Notes: generated by a model not told the origin, from the letters alone. Counted from the first letter of the stretch, positions 7,807 through 15,490 are shown. The stretch: DNA of 19,186 nucleotides from Bacteroidota bacterium (GCA_018224415.1 JAGTUZ010000212.1:1-19186); one strand, 5' to 3'. Translations and numbers: made by a program.

Positions 7807-7826
7807 AGGTAAGGACGATCGGCGTC

Positions 7827-8234
7827 TCATTCGCCGCGGGCGACCTTGAGGCGGTTGATCGCACGGAGCAGGGCCACGCGGAGGCGATCTTCGTCGAACC
7901 CCTCGTCGCGCTGGCGGAGACGCTCCTCGGCGCGCTGTTTCGCGCGCTCGGCACGGTCGACGTCAATGTCCGACGCGCGCTCGGCCGTGTCGGCGAGCAC
8001 ACGCATCTGGTTATGGAACACCTGGGCGAGTCCGCCGCTCACGGCGTAATGCATTTCCAAGCCTTGGGCGTCCACAACCTTCACCATGCCAACCGCGAGT
8101 GTCGAGAGAAACGGCGCATGGTTGTACAGGATCTGGAAGCGGCCCTGTTCTCCCGGACAACTGACCGAGGAGACGCTGCCGCTGAACGGTTTCCGCTGTG
8201 GGGTGACGATTTCCAATTCAAAGAAATTGGCCAT
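7827..8234 (-). CDS. atpC: F1F0 ATP synthase epsilon subunit
   Basis: The 135-aa protein is the central-stalk epsilon subunit. The N-terminal beta-sandwich (about 1-85) shows the family pattern: LEIVTPQRKPFSGSVSSVSCPGEQGRFQILYNHAPFLSTLAVG and YAVSGGLAQV. Residues about 86-133 form the helical C-terminal hairpin rich in Arg, Glu and Ala (ERAKQRAEERL, LLRAINRLKVA), so this is the full two-domain form able to inhibit ATP hydrolysis. The start ATG at 8234 is chosen because the conserved domain begins there; the longer in-frame reading would overlap atpD. It lies 10 nt after atpD and is co-transcribed with it. Confidence 0.95.
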   Translation of the reverse strand: MANFFELEIVTPQRKPFSGSVSSVSCPGEQGRFQILYNHAPFLSTLAVGMVKVVDAQGLEMHYAVSGGLAQVFHNQMRVLADTAERASDIDVDRAERAKQRAEERLRQRDEGFDEDRLRVALLRAINRLKVARGE

Positions 8235-8244
8235 GGCCGTCTGC

Positions 8245-9654
8245 CTACGCCTCCTGCATCTGCTTGGCGCGTTCGAACGCTTCCTCGATGGTGCCGACAT
8301 ACATGAAGGCGTTTTCGGGGAGGCTGTCACATTCGCCGTTGATGATCATTTCGAAACCGGCGATGGTGTCTTCGATCTTGACGTACTTGCCCTTGTAGCC
8401 GGTGAATTGCTCGGCAACAAAGAAGGGCTGCGAAAGGAAGCGCTGGATGCGCCGGGCACGGTGTACAACGAGCTTGTCCACGTAGGACAGTTCGTCGATG
8501 CCGAGAATATTGATCAGGTCCTGGAGGTCCTTGTAGGACTGAAGGATGCGCTTGACGCTCTGCGCCACATCGTAATGCCGGTCGCCGAGGACGTTCGGGT
8601 CGAGGATCCGCGAGGTGGAGTCGAGCGGATCGACCGCCGGATAGATGCCGAGCTCGGCGATCTGTCGGCTGAGCACCGTCGTGGCATCGAGATGCGAGAA
8701 CGTCGTGGCGGGAGCGGGATCCGTGAGATCATCGGCCGGTACGTACACCGCCTGCACCGAAGTAATCGAACCCTTTTTCGTCGAAGTGATGCGCTCCTGC
8801 AGCTCGCCCATTTCCGTGGCCAGTGTCGGCTGGTAGCCCACGGCCGAGGGCATGCGTCCGAGCAGCGCCGACACTTCCGAACCGGCCTGCGTGAAGCGGA
8901 AAATGTTGTCGATGAACAGCAGCACATCCTTGCCTTCCACATCGCGGAAGTACTCCGCCATGGTGAGCGCGGTGAGCGCGACGCGCTGGCGCGCGCCGGG
9001 GGGCTCGTTCATCTGGCCGAATACCAGCGTGGTCTTGTCGATGACCCCGGATTCGGTCATTTCGAGATACAGGTCATTGCCCTCACGGGTGCGCTCGCCG
9101 ACGCCGGCAAACACCGAGTACCCGCCGTGATGCATCGCGATATTGTTGATCAGCTCCTGGATGATCACGGTCTTGCCCACGCCCGCGCCACCAAACAGAC
9201 CGGTCTTGCCGCCCTTCGTGTACGGCTCGAGCAGGTCGATCACCTTGATGCCCGTTTCGAACATCTCCTTGCTCGTCGACAGTTCGTCGAAATCAGGGGC
9301 ATGACGGTGGATCGGGAAATAAATGTCCGTCTTTACCTTTCCCTTGTTGTCGATGGGGTCGCCGATGACGTTGAGCAGGCGGCCGAGCGTGTTGGGACCA
9401 ACCGGAACCATAATCTGGTTGCCCGTATCGAGCACTTCCATGCCGCGCACGAGGCCGTCGGTGGAATCCATCGCCACGGTGCGGACCCGGTTATCGCCCA
9501 GATGCTGCTGCACCTCGACAACCAGCGTGTCTTCCATGCCTTCCGAGTCTCTCCTCGCGATTTTCAGCGCGCTGTTAATGGCGGGGAGTTCCGCTCCGGA
9601 GAAATCAACGTCCACAACGGGTCCGATGACCTGTACGATGCTGCCCTTGTTCAT
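8245..9654 (-). CDS. atpD: F1F0 ATP synthase beta subunit
   Basis: The 469-aa protein is the catalytic beta subunit. The Walker A motif GGAGVGKT lies at residues 155-162, followed by GERTREGNDLY, the Walker B region VLLFIDNIFRF, SALLGRMPSAVGYQPTLATEMG and ATTVLSRQIAELGIYPAVDPL. Length and sequence are canonical, with no odd residues. The ATG at 9654 has a short AGGA ribosome site close upstream, and a 42-nt leader follows a good promoter. Neither atpA/atpG nor any F0 gene is adjacent: upstream is an amylase homologue on the same strand. A detached atpDC pair is known from Chlorobi and relatives. Confidence 0.98.
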   Translation of the reverse strand: MNKGSIVQVIGPVVDVDFSGAELPAINSALKIARRDSEGMEDTLVVEVQQHLGDNRVRTVAMDSTDGLVRGMEVLDTGNQIMVPVGPNTLGRLLNVIGDPIDNKGKVKTDIYFPIHRHAPDFDELSTSKEMFETGIKVIDLLEPYTKGGKTGLFGGAGVGKTVIIQELINNIAMHHGGYSVFAGVGERTREGNDLYLEMTESGVIDKTTLVFGQMNEPPGARQRVALTALTMAEYFRDVEGKDVLLFIDNIFRFTQAGSEVSALLGRMPSAVGYQPTLATEMGELQERITSTKKGSITSVQAVYVPADDLTDPAPATTFSHLDATTVLSRQIAELGIYPAVDPLDSTSRILDPNVLGDRHYDVAQSVKRILQSYKDLQDLINILGIDELSYVDKLVVHRARRIQRFLSQPFFVAEQFTGYKGKYVKIEDTIAGFEMIINGECDSLPENAFMYVGTIEEAFERAKQMQEA

Positions 9655-9702
9655 TCCTGTGATCTTCGCTGATGAAAAATATTGATTGTTGAAATAGAGT
9701 CT

Positions 9703-9731
9703 AAGATAACAGGACTCCGGATTATTTACAA
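9703..9731 (-). promoter_or_regulatory. sigma70-type promoter of atpDC
   Basis: On the minus strand TTGTAA (9731-9726) and TATCTT (9708-9703) are separated by 17 nt. The predicted start gives a leader of about 42 nt before the atpD ATG. Confidence 0.65.
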
Positions 9732-9740
9732 GACACAGGC

Positions 9741-9819
9741 GGAAGACGGAAGACGGAAGACGGAAGGCCCGAAGGGCCGGATGCGCCTCAGGCGCACAGC
9801 CCCGGGCGTGAGCCCGGGG
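9741..9819. repeat. 7-bp tandem repeat followed by a cluster of GC hairpins
   Basis: GGAAGAC is repeated three times and partly a fourth (9741-9766) on the plus strand. Then come three hairpins in a row: GGCCC-GAA-GGGCC (9766-9778), TGCGCC-TCA-GGCGCA (9782-9796) and CCCCGGGC-GTGA-GCCCGGGG (9800-9819). None has a U-tract. The block lies between the 3' end of the amylase homologue and the atpD promoter and resembles dispersed REP-like elements. Confidence 0.75.
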
Positions 9820-9839
9820 CACGCCGGACGCACGGATCC

Positions 9840-11636
9840 TTATCCCCCCCCAGGGATCAGCAAGGTCGCGGTGCGCGCCGGGATGACGAAGGAAACGGCG
9901 TCGCGACGGGTGTAGAACGATACGCCGAGGAAGGGGTCGTCGAGCCGGCTTCCTTCGGGCAGGCCCAGGTACGGCAGCACACACGGCTGCGCCGTGTCGC
10001 TGGCGTTGACCACCACAAACACCTTTTCGATGCCCGCCGAACGCACGAATGCGTAGAGGGAAGCATGGTCGTCGAGCAGCAGCGTCTGCATGGCACCGCT
10101 GCGCAGGGCGGCATGCGTGTTCCGCAACCGGATCAGCGCCTGATAATAATTGAAGAGCGTGCTATCGAAATGCGGGACGAAGGCCAGGCGTTCACCATTG
10201 ACCTCGAAGGTGTTCTCCGGTGCGAAGTCCATTCCGGGCCAGCGCATCGGTTTGCGGTTGTCGGGGTCGTCGGCCCCGGTCATCCCGGCCTCGTCTCCAT
10301 AATAGATGACAGGCGCACCCGGGAGCGTGAACTGCAGAAGCAGGAGCATGCGACGGAGACGTCGCTCGTGTTCGTCCGGTGGCCGAAGATCGTATCCGGG
10401 ATGCGTCAGCAGGGAATTATGCCTGTCGTACCCGAGGGAGTCGTTCACACACATCGAAGCGAGCCGATCGGTTTCGTGGCAGTCCACCAACCCGAACAGC
10501 ACGTCGCTGCCCTGCAGCGTTGTCCGGCTGCGCTGACTGAGCATCCGACTGTCGAAAGAAGTACTGGTCAGCAGCCGGTTGAGAAGAAATTCCGAAAGGG
10601 AGCGCCCGAATTCCCTCGATTGGTCGATGTCGAACGGTGCCGCGCTCAAACCCGTGCCGAAGCCGAAATTGACAAGAAGAGCGGAAGGATTGATAGAACG
10701 GCAGTGCGCGGTCCACTGCTGCCAGAATGCATCAGGGAGTTGCTGCACGAGGTCGACGCACCAGCCGTCGATACCGTCCGAGGGGTCTCCGTCGCCGTTG
10801 GGATCCATCCAGCGCCGCGTCGCTGCGAACACGTATTCCTTCGGACCGCTGACCAATCCGAGCGTATCCTGCCGGAAAGCGGGAAAGGCATCGATATTCC
10901 ACATGCGCTCGTAACGGAATTCCGAATCGTAGGGAGTTTCCGGCCTGTCCCATTCATGGACCCTGAACCAGCCGCCGTATTCCGAGCGCTCCTGCTTTTT
11001 GAGCACATCCTGAAACGCCCAGAAATGGGCTCCGACGTGTGCGAACTGGGCCATCATCAGCACTTTCATCCCCCGACGATGCGCCTCGGCGATGAAATCG
11101 ACGAAACGCCGGTCGGCCGAGGTCATGTACCAGGTCAGCGGGTCCGCCGGCTGTTCCCGGTTGAGGAAGGTCGTGTCGATGTCAGCAAGGGGACCGAAAT
11201 GCCGGTCGACATGATGCAGGGTACTGACGTCGAATTTGTGTGCGGACCTTGCCTCGAACACCGGCAGCAGGATGATGCCGTCGACACCCAGCGAATCGAG
11301 ATAGTCCAGCCGTCCGATCAGTCCGTCGAGATCGCCACCGTACTGCCGCAGCAGGGCCGCAGGCGTGAAACTGTCGTGGAGCATTTTCTCTTCGACCGTG
11401 CGTTCGTACCAGTTCGCTGTCCAGGACGAGACCTTCCAGGGAATGCGGTCATCGTCGAAAAGAAACTCCGGCTTCGGATCGTTGAGCGTATCCCCGTTCG
11501 CGAAGCGGTCGGGCATCAGCAGATACCAGGTCAGACCCCGGGCCCAGGCGGGCGGGTCCGGATGCTGCCCGTGCCCCTCCGCCAGCATCACGGCAAGCAG
11601 CACCATTGTCGATATGATAACGCGTCTTGATCGCAT
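9840..11636 (-). CDS. exported GH13 alpha-amylase-family protein, probably catalytically dead
   Basis: The 598-aa protein has a signal peptide (about 1-24) and a GH13 barrel close to cyclomaltodextrinase/neopullulanase-type enzymes: WYLLMPDRFANGD, YGGDLDGLIGRLDYLDSLGV, FWAFQDV, RRWMDPNGDGDPSDGIDGW, GAPVIYYGDEAGM and a C-terminal beta domain. Compared with the family, region I D and N are M195 and A199 (H200 kept), the region II Arg is C293 (nucleophile D295 kept), the region III Glu is F324 (LVNFGFG instead of LVGEIW-type), and the region IV HD is H387-E388. The proton-donor Glu and the transition-state Asp are therefore missing or changed. The reading frame is intact. It probably binds alpha-glucans or has another role without hydrolysis. 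A promoter lies almost on the ATG; the alternative ATG at codon 11 has no ribosome site. Confidence 0.88.
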   Translation of the reverse strand: MRSRRVIISTMVLLAVMLAEGHGQHPDPPAWARGLTWYLLMPDRFANGDTLNDPKPEFLFDDDRIPWKVSSWTANWYERTVEEKMLHDSFTPAALLRQYGGDLDGLIGRLDYLDSLGVDGIILLPVFEARSAHKFDVSTLHHVDRHFGPLADIDTTFLNREQPADPLTWYMTSADRRFVDFIAEAHRRGMKVLMMAQFAHVGAHFWAFQDVLKKQERSEYGGWFRVHEWDRPETPYDSEFRYERMWNIDAFPAFRQDTLGLVSGPKEYVFAATRRWMDPNGDGDPSDGIDGWCVDLVQQLPDAFWQQWTAHCRSINPSALLVNFGFGTGLSAAPFDIDQSREFGRSLSEFLLNRLLTSTSFDSRMLSQRSRTTLQGSDVLFGLVDCHETDRLASMCVNDSLGYDRHNSLLTHPGYDLRPPDEHERRLRRMLLLLQFTLPGAPVIYYGDEAGMTGADDPDNRKPMRWPGMDFAPENTFEVNGERLAFVPHFDSTLFNYYQALIRLRNTHAALRSGAMQTLLLDDHASLYAFVRSAGIEKVFVVVNASDTAQPCVLPYLGLPEGSRLDDPFLGVSFYTRRDAVSFVIPARTATLLIPGGG

Positions 11637-11644
11637 GTCGGATC

Positions 11645-11673
11645 AAGATAGAGAACACCGGATAGACCGCCAA
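11645..11673 (-). promoter_or_regulatory. promoter of the GH13 homologue
   Basis: TTGGCG (11673-11668) and TATCTT (11650-11645) on the minus strand are separated by 17 nt. The predicted start is only about 2 nt before the ATG at 11636. Confidence 0.55.
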
Positions 11674-11785
11674 GTCCTGAAATCCGTTTTCAAATACCAC
11701 CAAACGAAGTCTTTCTCCGTTTTCCTCCCGCTCAAATGCACCAATAAAATGCTTTTTCCAACCCGGAATCGCCGTTTCAGCGAAG

Positions 11786-11843
11786 CTTACAGCCCTTTAA
11801 TGGGATTGTAAGAGCCCTGTAATGGAGAATTCAGTCCGCTGAA
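11786..11843 (+). promoter_or_regulatory. inverted and direct repeats upstream of the lipoprotein protease gene
   Basis: CTTACA (11786-11791) and TGTAAG (11807-11812) form an inverted repeat with CCC/GGG inside. Overlapping it, AGCCCTTTAATGG (11791-11803) and AGCCCTGTAATGG (11813-11825) are direct repeats with a 22-bp period. TTCAG-tccg-CTGAA (11830-11843) is a further small hairpin. The region could be an operator or a structured leader of the gene starting at 11935. No convincing -35/-10 pair was found for that gene in the 298-nt divergent spacer. Confidence 0.4.
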
Positions 11844-11934
11844 AGGTACCCCCCCTAACTTGTCCTCCAGAGCTTGACGCTCAAGGAAAAAAGGATCGGT
11901 TCACAGTATTTATTCTACAGTCCCTGGAGGAAGT

Positions 11935-13080
11935 ATGAAAAGGAAGAATGGACGGATGAAGATGACGCAGCTTCTCGCTTCGGCGCTGCTGCTGACCATG
12001 ATGTTTGTATCCGGATGCAGCGACGATCAAAACCAGCCCGTTTCGCCGAACGGAGGAATCAACTCCGTGACACAGTCGAATCTGCTGAGCAAGGACAATC
12101 CCGGCGTGCAGCGTGCGATGGAAGTGCAGAACCGCAATACGGAGCGCTTCCTTGAGAAGCATGGTGTCGTTGGCACCGGCACCGGTATGGACGAGGAAGG
12201 CAACCCGGCGGTCATCGTGTTCACCGAACGCGCCCTGGGAAAGACTGCCATTCCCACGAGTCTGGAAGGAATTCCTGTGATTGAAAAAGTCGTCGGGCAG
12301 GTCGAACCCGTCGGCAAGGGTGGCGGAAACACCAAATCGACAGCCAGCAAGAAGAAGCCGGTGACCAGTTCGAGCACGACCTCGACGCTCTCCACCACGT
12401 CACGCCATCCGCGTCCAGTGCCCATCGGCATCTCCACCGGCAACATCAATGTCTGCGGCGGCGGCACCATCGGCGTGCGCCTTCGCAACGGCGACAATTA
12501 TTATGCGCTTTCGTGCAATCACGTCTGGGGACGCCTCAATGCGGCCCAAATCGGTGAAAGCATCGTCCAGCCGGCCTCCTCCGATGCAGGTTGCGCGAAG
12601 AACCTGACCGACGTCGTCGCCTCGATCGCCGATCTCGAGCCCATCGTGCACCTTTCGACGGCCAGCAATCTCATGGACGCAACACTGGTTGCGACCACGG
12701 TCAACGACATGAGCAACAGCACCCCTGCCGACGGCTATGGCGTTCCCTCTTCCACTCCGCTTGATGCCGTCGTCGGCATGTCGGTGCAGAAATACGGCCG
12801 CACGACCGGCCTGACCAAGGGCAAGGTCTCCGCGATCAACGTGACGCTCGGCCTGAATTACGGCTACGGCACCGCCCGCTTCGTCGGCCAGATCGCCATC
12901 GAGCCCATACGAAAGAAAGCCGTGTTCGTTGACACCGGCGACTCCGGCTCCCTGGTTGTCACCGGCGACGACAGTGCCAACCCGATTGGCCTCGTGTTCG
13001 CCAAGGCGGGTTCGATCACCTACCTCAACCCGATCCAACCGATTCTCACCCGCTTCAACGTCGTTGTCGACGGCAAGTAA
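11935..13080 (+). CDS. lipoprotein with trypsin-like serine peptidase domain
   Basis: The 381-aa product starts at an ATG with a strong Shine-Dalgarno sequence (GGAGG, 4 nt away). A lipoprotein signal peptide ends in FVSGC with Cys28. Residues about 55-125 form a small N-terminal domain (RNTERFLEKHGVVGTGTGMDEEGNPAVIVFTE). A Ser/Thr/Lys-rich linker (about 134-158) follows. Residues about 160-380 are a trypsin-fold peptidase with a visible triad: H196 (ALSCNHVWG), D248 (LMDATL) and S337 (DTGDSGSLV). The layout resembles bacterial relatives of the plant Nal1 protease, with KYGRTTGLTKGKV typical of this group. It would act in the periplasm or at the cell surface; the substrate is unknown. It stands alone between divergent and convergent neighbours and ends in a good terminator. 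The triad assignment of D248 is less certain than H and S. Confidence 0.85.
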   Translation: MKRKNGRMKMTQLLASALLLTMMFVSGCSDDQNQPVSPNGGINSVTQSNLLSKDNPGVQRAMEVQNRNTERFLEKHGVVGTGTGMDEEGNPAVIVFTERALGKTAIPTSLEGIPVIEKVVGQVEPVGKGGGNTKSTASKKKPVTSSSTTSTLSTTSRHPRPVPIGISTGNINVCGGGTIGVRLRNGDNYYALSCNHVWGRLNAAQIGESIVQPASSDAGCAKNLTDVVASIADLEPIVHLSTASNLMDATLVATTVNDMSNSTPADGYGVPSSTPLDAVVGMSVQKYGRTTGLTKGKVSAINVTLGLNYGYGTARFVGQIAIEPIRKKAVFVDTGDSGSLVVTGDDSANPIGLVFAKAGSITYLNPIQPILTRFNVVVDGK

Positions 13081-13150
13081 GCACTCTCGATCGATCCTTC
13101 TCAGGATGAACCATAGATCAATGTAGTACCTCTTTGTTGTGTGTGTGTGA

Positions 13151-13186
13151 AAGCCAGGTGAGCAAACGCTCGCCTGGCTTTTTTCT
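13151..13186 (+). terminator. rho-independent terminator
   Basis: AAGCCAGGTGAGC and GCTCGCCTGGCTT form a 13-bp stem (one T-G pair) with a 4-nt AAAC loop, followed by TTTTTTC on the plus strand. A short GT dinucleotide run precedes it. It ends the protease gene at a convergent junction. Confidence 0.9.
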
Positions 13187-13191
13187 TGCCG

Positions 13192-13206
13192 TGAACAACA
13201 TGTTCA
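13192..13206. repeat. short palindrome at a convergent junction
   Basis: TGAACA and TGTTCA flank a 3-nt ACA spacer just after the plus-strand terminator. It could be a protein-binding site, but the position between two gene ends speaks against a promoter role. Confidence 0.4.
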
Positions 13207-13262
13207 GATGACCGGAGGCGTGTTCAATTGATCGGTCTCCCGGTCAGTCGATTGCAGCACGG

Positions 13263-14462
13263 TCAGTCGACGCGGCAGAGCAGTCCTTTGAGATACCAGG
13301 ATTCGGGAATGGAGAGGAGGATGGGGTGATCGGCGGACTGTGTCATCACCCGCTGGGCGGTGACGTTTCGCCCGGCGTCGACAGCGGCATCGGCAACAAT
13401 TTTCTGGAATAGGGGCAGCTGCATGTGTCCGCTGCAGGAGAAGGTAAACAGCAGGCCCCCCGGCCGCAGCAGTTTCATCGCGAGCAGGTTGATGTCCTTG
13501 TACCCCCGCGCGGCCTTGTCTATCTGCGACTTCGATGCAGCGAACTTGGGCGGGTCCAGCACGATACAATCGAACTGTCGTCTTTCGTCCCGACATCGCC
13601 GGAGATAGACGAAGACGTCCGCCTCCTCCTGGGAGTAACGTGCCGCGTCGAAACCGTTCTGTGCGACGTTGTCCCGCGCCAGCGCCAGTGCTTCGGCGGA
13701 CACGTCGACGTCTGTCACATGTGATGCGCCTCCGGCCAGGGCGAACACGGCGAATCCCCCGGTGTAGGAAAAACAGTTCAGCACCTCGGCACCGGCGCAC
13801 ATCGATCCCAGCAGGACCCTGTTGTCGCGCTGATCGAGGTAAAAACCCGTCTTGTGGCCGGTGTCGGGACGCACGGCAAAGCGCAGCCCGTGTTCCAGCA
13901 CCGAACAGGGGAATTCAAGCTCCGATGATCCGATAAATCCGCAGCGGGCGTGCAGTCCCTCCTTTTCGCGTGCATCGCCGTCGGATCGTTCGTAGAATGC
14001 AGCGGCCGGGAATCGCTCCCGCAGCAGATCGGTGAGCGGACCGCGCCACCGCTCCGCACCCGCGGAGAGAAACTGGAGCACGAGCACCTCCCCGTAGCGG
14101 TCGACAATGAGTCCCGGCATTCCGTCGGCTTCGGAAGAGATGAGACGCAGCGCGTTTGTCTGCCCGTCCGCGGTGATCGCGTCCCGCCTCCGGATTGCGC
14201 CGTCGAGCCGCTCACGGAAGAATGCCGCGTCCACGGCCCGGTCGCCGTCGAAATGCCACAAACGCGCACGGATCTGCGAGTCGGGCGACCACGCGGCGGC
14301 ACCGAGAGTCTCGCCCTGTGAAGAGCGGACGAGCACGGTGTCTCCGGGCTGTGGCGTCCCGTCGACATTCCGCACGGCTCCGGAAAAGATCCACGGATGC
14401 CGGCGCAGGACGGAATCCTCGCGGCCGGGTTTGAGAGTGAGAATATCCAATGGAGTAATCAC
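13263..14462 (-). CDS. rlmI: 23S rRNA (cytosine-C5) methyltransferase, RlmI type
   Basis: The 399-aa protein has the RlmI/YccW layout. A PUA domain (about 1-75, with RRHPWIFSGAV) is followed by an EEHD-like linker domain (VDRYGEVLVLQFLS) and a class I SAM methyltransferase domain (about 190-395): DTGHKTGFYLDQRDNR, NCFSYTGGFAVFALAGGASHVTDVDVS for SAM binding, VLDPPKF (301-307) and the catalytic-type Cys in FSCSGHM (C343). E. coli RlmI methylates C1962 of 23S rRNA; the same target is expected but not proven. The start is a GTG at 14462, since no ATG precedes the PUA domain. It follows the DUF3883-like gene by 13 nt, so the two share an mRNA. Confidence 0.9.
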   Translation of the reverse strand: MITPLDILTLKPGREDSVLRRHPWIFSGAVRNVDGTPQPGDTVLVRSSQGETLGAAAWSPDSQIRARLWHFDGDRAVDAAFFRERLDGAIRRRDAITADGQTNALRLISSEADGMPGLIVDRYGEVLVLQFLSAGAERWRGPLTDLLRERFPAAAFYERSDGDAREKEGLHARCGFIGSSELEFPCSVLEHGLRFAVRPDTGHKTGFYLDQRDNRVLLGSMCAGAEVLNCFSYTGGFAVFALAGGASHVTDVDVSAEALALARDNVAQNGFDAARYSQEEADVFVYLRRCRDERRQFDCIVLDPPKFAASKSQIDKAARGYKDINLLAMKLLRPGGLLFTFSCSGHMQLPLFQKIVADAAVDAGRNVTAQRVMTQSADHPILLSIPESWYLKGLLCRVD

Positions 14463-14475
14463 AGCGACATTTTTT

Positions 14476-15432
14476 TCAGAAGTCCTCGGTATCCAGACCG
14501 TCTTCTTCCGCCCGGTAACGAAAGGCCCAGCGCACGGGCCGCGCGTCGAAGAGGTCGTAGAGGTCCTCCCCGTTGAAGGTGACCAGCGACGGATCGCCCG
14601 ACAGCGCGCCGGTGACGAGGCAGAGCGCGAAATGGCCGTCGCGTTCGGCGCGCGCGTATTCCAGTTCGGTGAGCATGAATTCCACGGCGTCGTTTGCCGT
14701 CCCTTTTACAACGACATGCAGATGGTCGTCGTCGATAGTGCACTGCAGGTCGTAACCTTCCTCCGGATCATCGACCTCCATGACCGTCCACCCCTTTTCC
14801 TCGAACGCTGTAATCACGAAAGAGAATGCCCGGTCACGGACCCGCTGGTTGACTCCCTCGTCGGCGAAACTGCGGGAGATGGCGGCCAGGTCGCTGTCAT
14901 CGATTTCGTCTTCCTCCTCGCCACCATGTTCCGCATCCGGAAGATGGTCGTGGAAATCCTGCAGAAGGACGTGGTCGAGCAGCACCGCCGATGCCGGCGG
15001 AATCTCGTGCAGTCCAGCGAGGCCACGAACGTCCACCTCATCGTTGTCGGCAAATTTCAGTGGTTTGCTGTTGCCGTCCGGAGAGAGGAAGCGCAGGTCC
15101 CCGGTTTCTTCCATCATGAGTTGCCGCGTGAAATACTGCGGCGTGCCGGTATCCTCCGCCGCGAGCACGTATTCCTGCGCCTGTTCCACGTCCGGCCCGA
15201 GCAATGCCAGCGCCTCGTTGTAGGATGTGAGGATCCGTCCCGCGACCAGGCGGCCGATCAGCATCATCTGTCCGTCATAGACGCTGATGATGTACAACAT
15301 GTCGTCATCCTCGATGCCAGCGGCACGGAATCCGTCGCCGACCGTGTAGTCAATAGGGGCTCCGCTGAATCCAGCGCGATACCGCGCGTCGCAGAATTCG
15401 TCGGACCAGAAATACGTGTAGAATCGGGACAT
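14476..15432 (-). CDS. EVE/PUA-like plus DUF3883-like protein
   Basis: The 318-aa protein has two recognisable parts. The N-terminus (about 1-160: FYTYFWSDEF, DDDMLYIISVYDGQMMLIGRL) resembles EVE/PUA-like domains that bind modified bases or RNA. A strongly acidic linker (about 166-182) follows. Residues about 195-275 match the DUF3883 nuclease-like fold of the PD-(D/E)XK superfamily: YDLQC (D228), VVVKGT (K243), FMLTELEYARA. In the usual motif the residue two before the Lys is Glu (EVKG); here it is V241, so the metal site is probably broken. It is the first gene of a two-gene operon with rlmI. No signal peptide is present, so the protein is cytoplasmic. The role is unknown; reading of modified nucleic acid is a guess from the fold. 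Confidence 0.7.
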   Translation of the reverse strand: MSRFYTYFWSDEFCDARYRAGFSGAPIDYTVGDGFRAAGIEDDDMLYIISVYDGQMMLIGRLVAGRILTSYNEALALLGPDVEQAQEYVLAAEDTGTPQYFTRQLMMEETGDLRFLSPDGNSKPLKFADNDEVDVRGLAGLHEIPPASAVLLDHVLLQDFHDHLPDAEHGGEEEDEIDDSDLAAISRSFADEGVNQRVRDRAFSFVITAFEEKGWTVMEVDDPEEGYDLQCTIDDDHLHVVVKGTANDAVEFMLTELEYARAERDGHFALCLVTGALSGDPSLVTFNGEDLYDLFDARPVRWAFRYRAEEDGLDTEDF

Positions 15433-15461
15433 GGGATACCGTTGGTTGTTTTCTTTCCCTC

Positions 15462-15490
15462 AATATACACAAGCCATGTGGGATAGTGAA
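15462..15490 (-). promoter_or_regulatory. promoter of the DUF3883-rlmI operon
   Basis: TTCACT (15490-15485) and TATATT (15467-15462) on the minus strand are 17 nt apart, giving a leader of about 22 nt. The -35 is weaker than in the other promoters here. Confidence 0.5.

Noticed and set aside
8086..9672. Long plus-strand open frame opposite atpD/atpC
   Set aside because: The minus strand encodes two highly conserved ATP synthase subunits; the plus frame is a by-product of their codon use.
10065..11630. Long plus-strand open frame opposite the GH13 gene
   Set aside because: Antisense shadow; no domain and no expression signals.
13192..13206. TGAACA-ACA-TGTTCA as a regulator operator
   Set aside because: It sits between two convergent gene ends, just past a terminator, so a promoter-control role is unlikely; kept only as a weak repeat.
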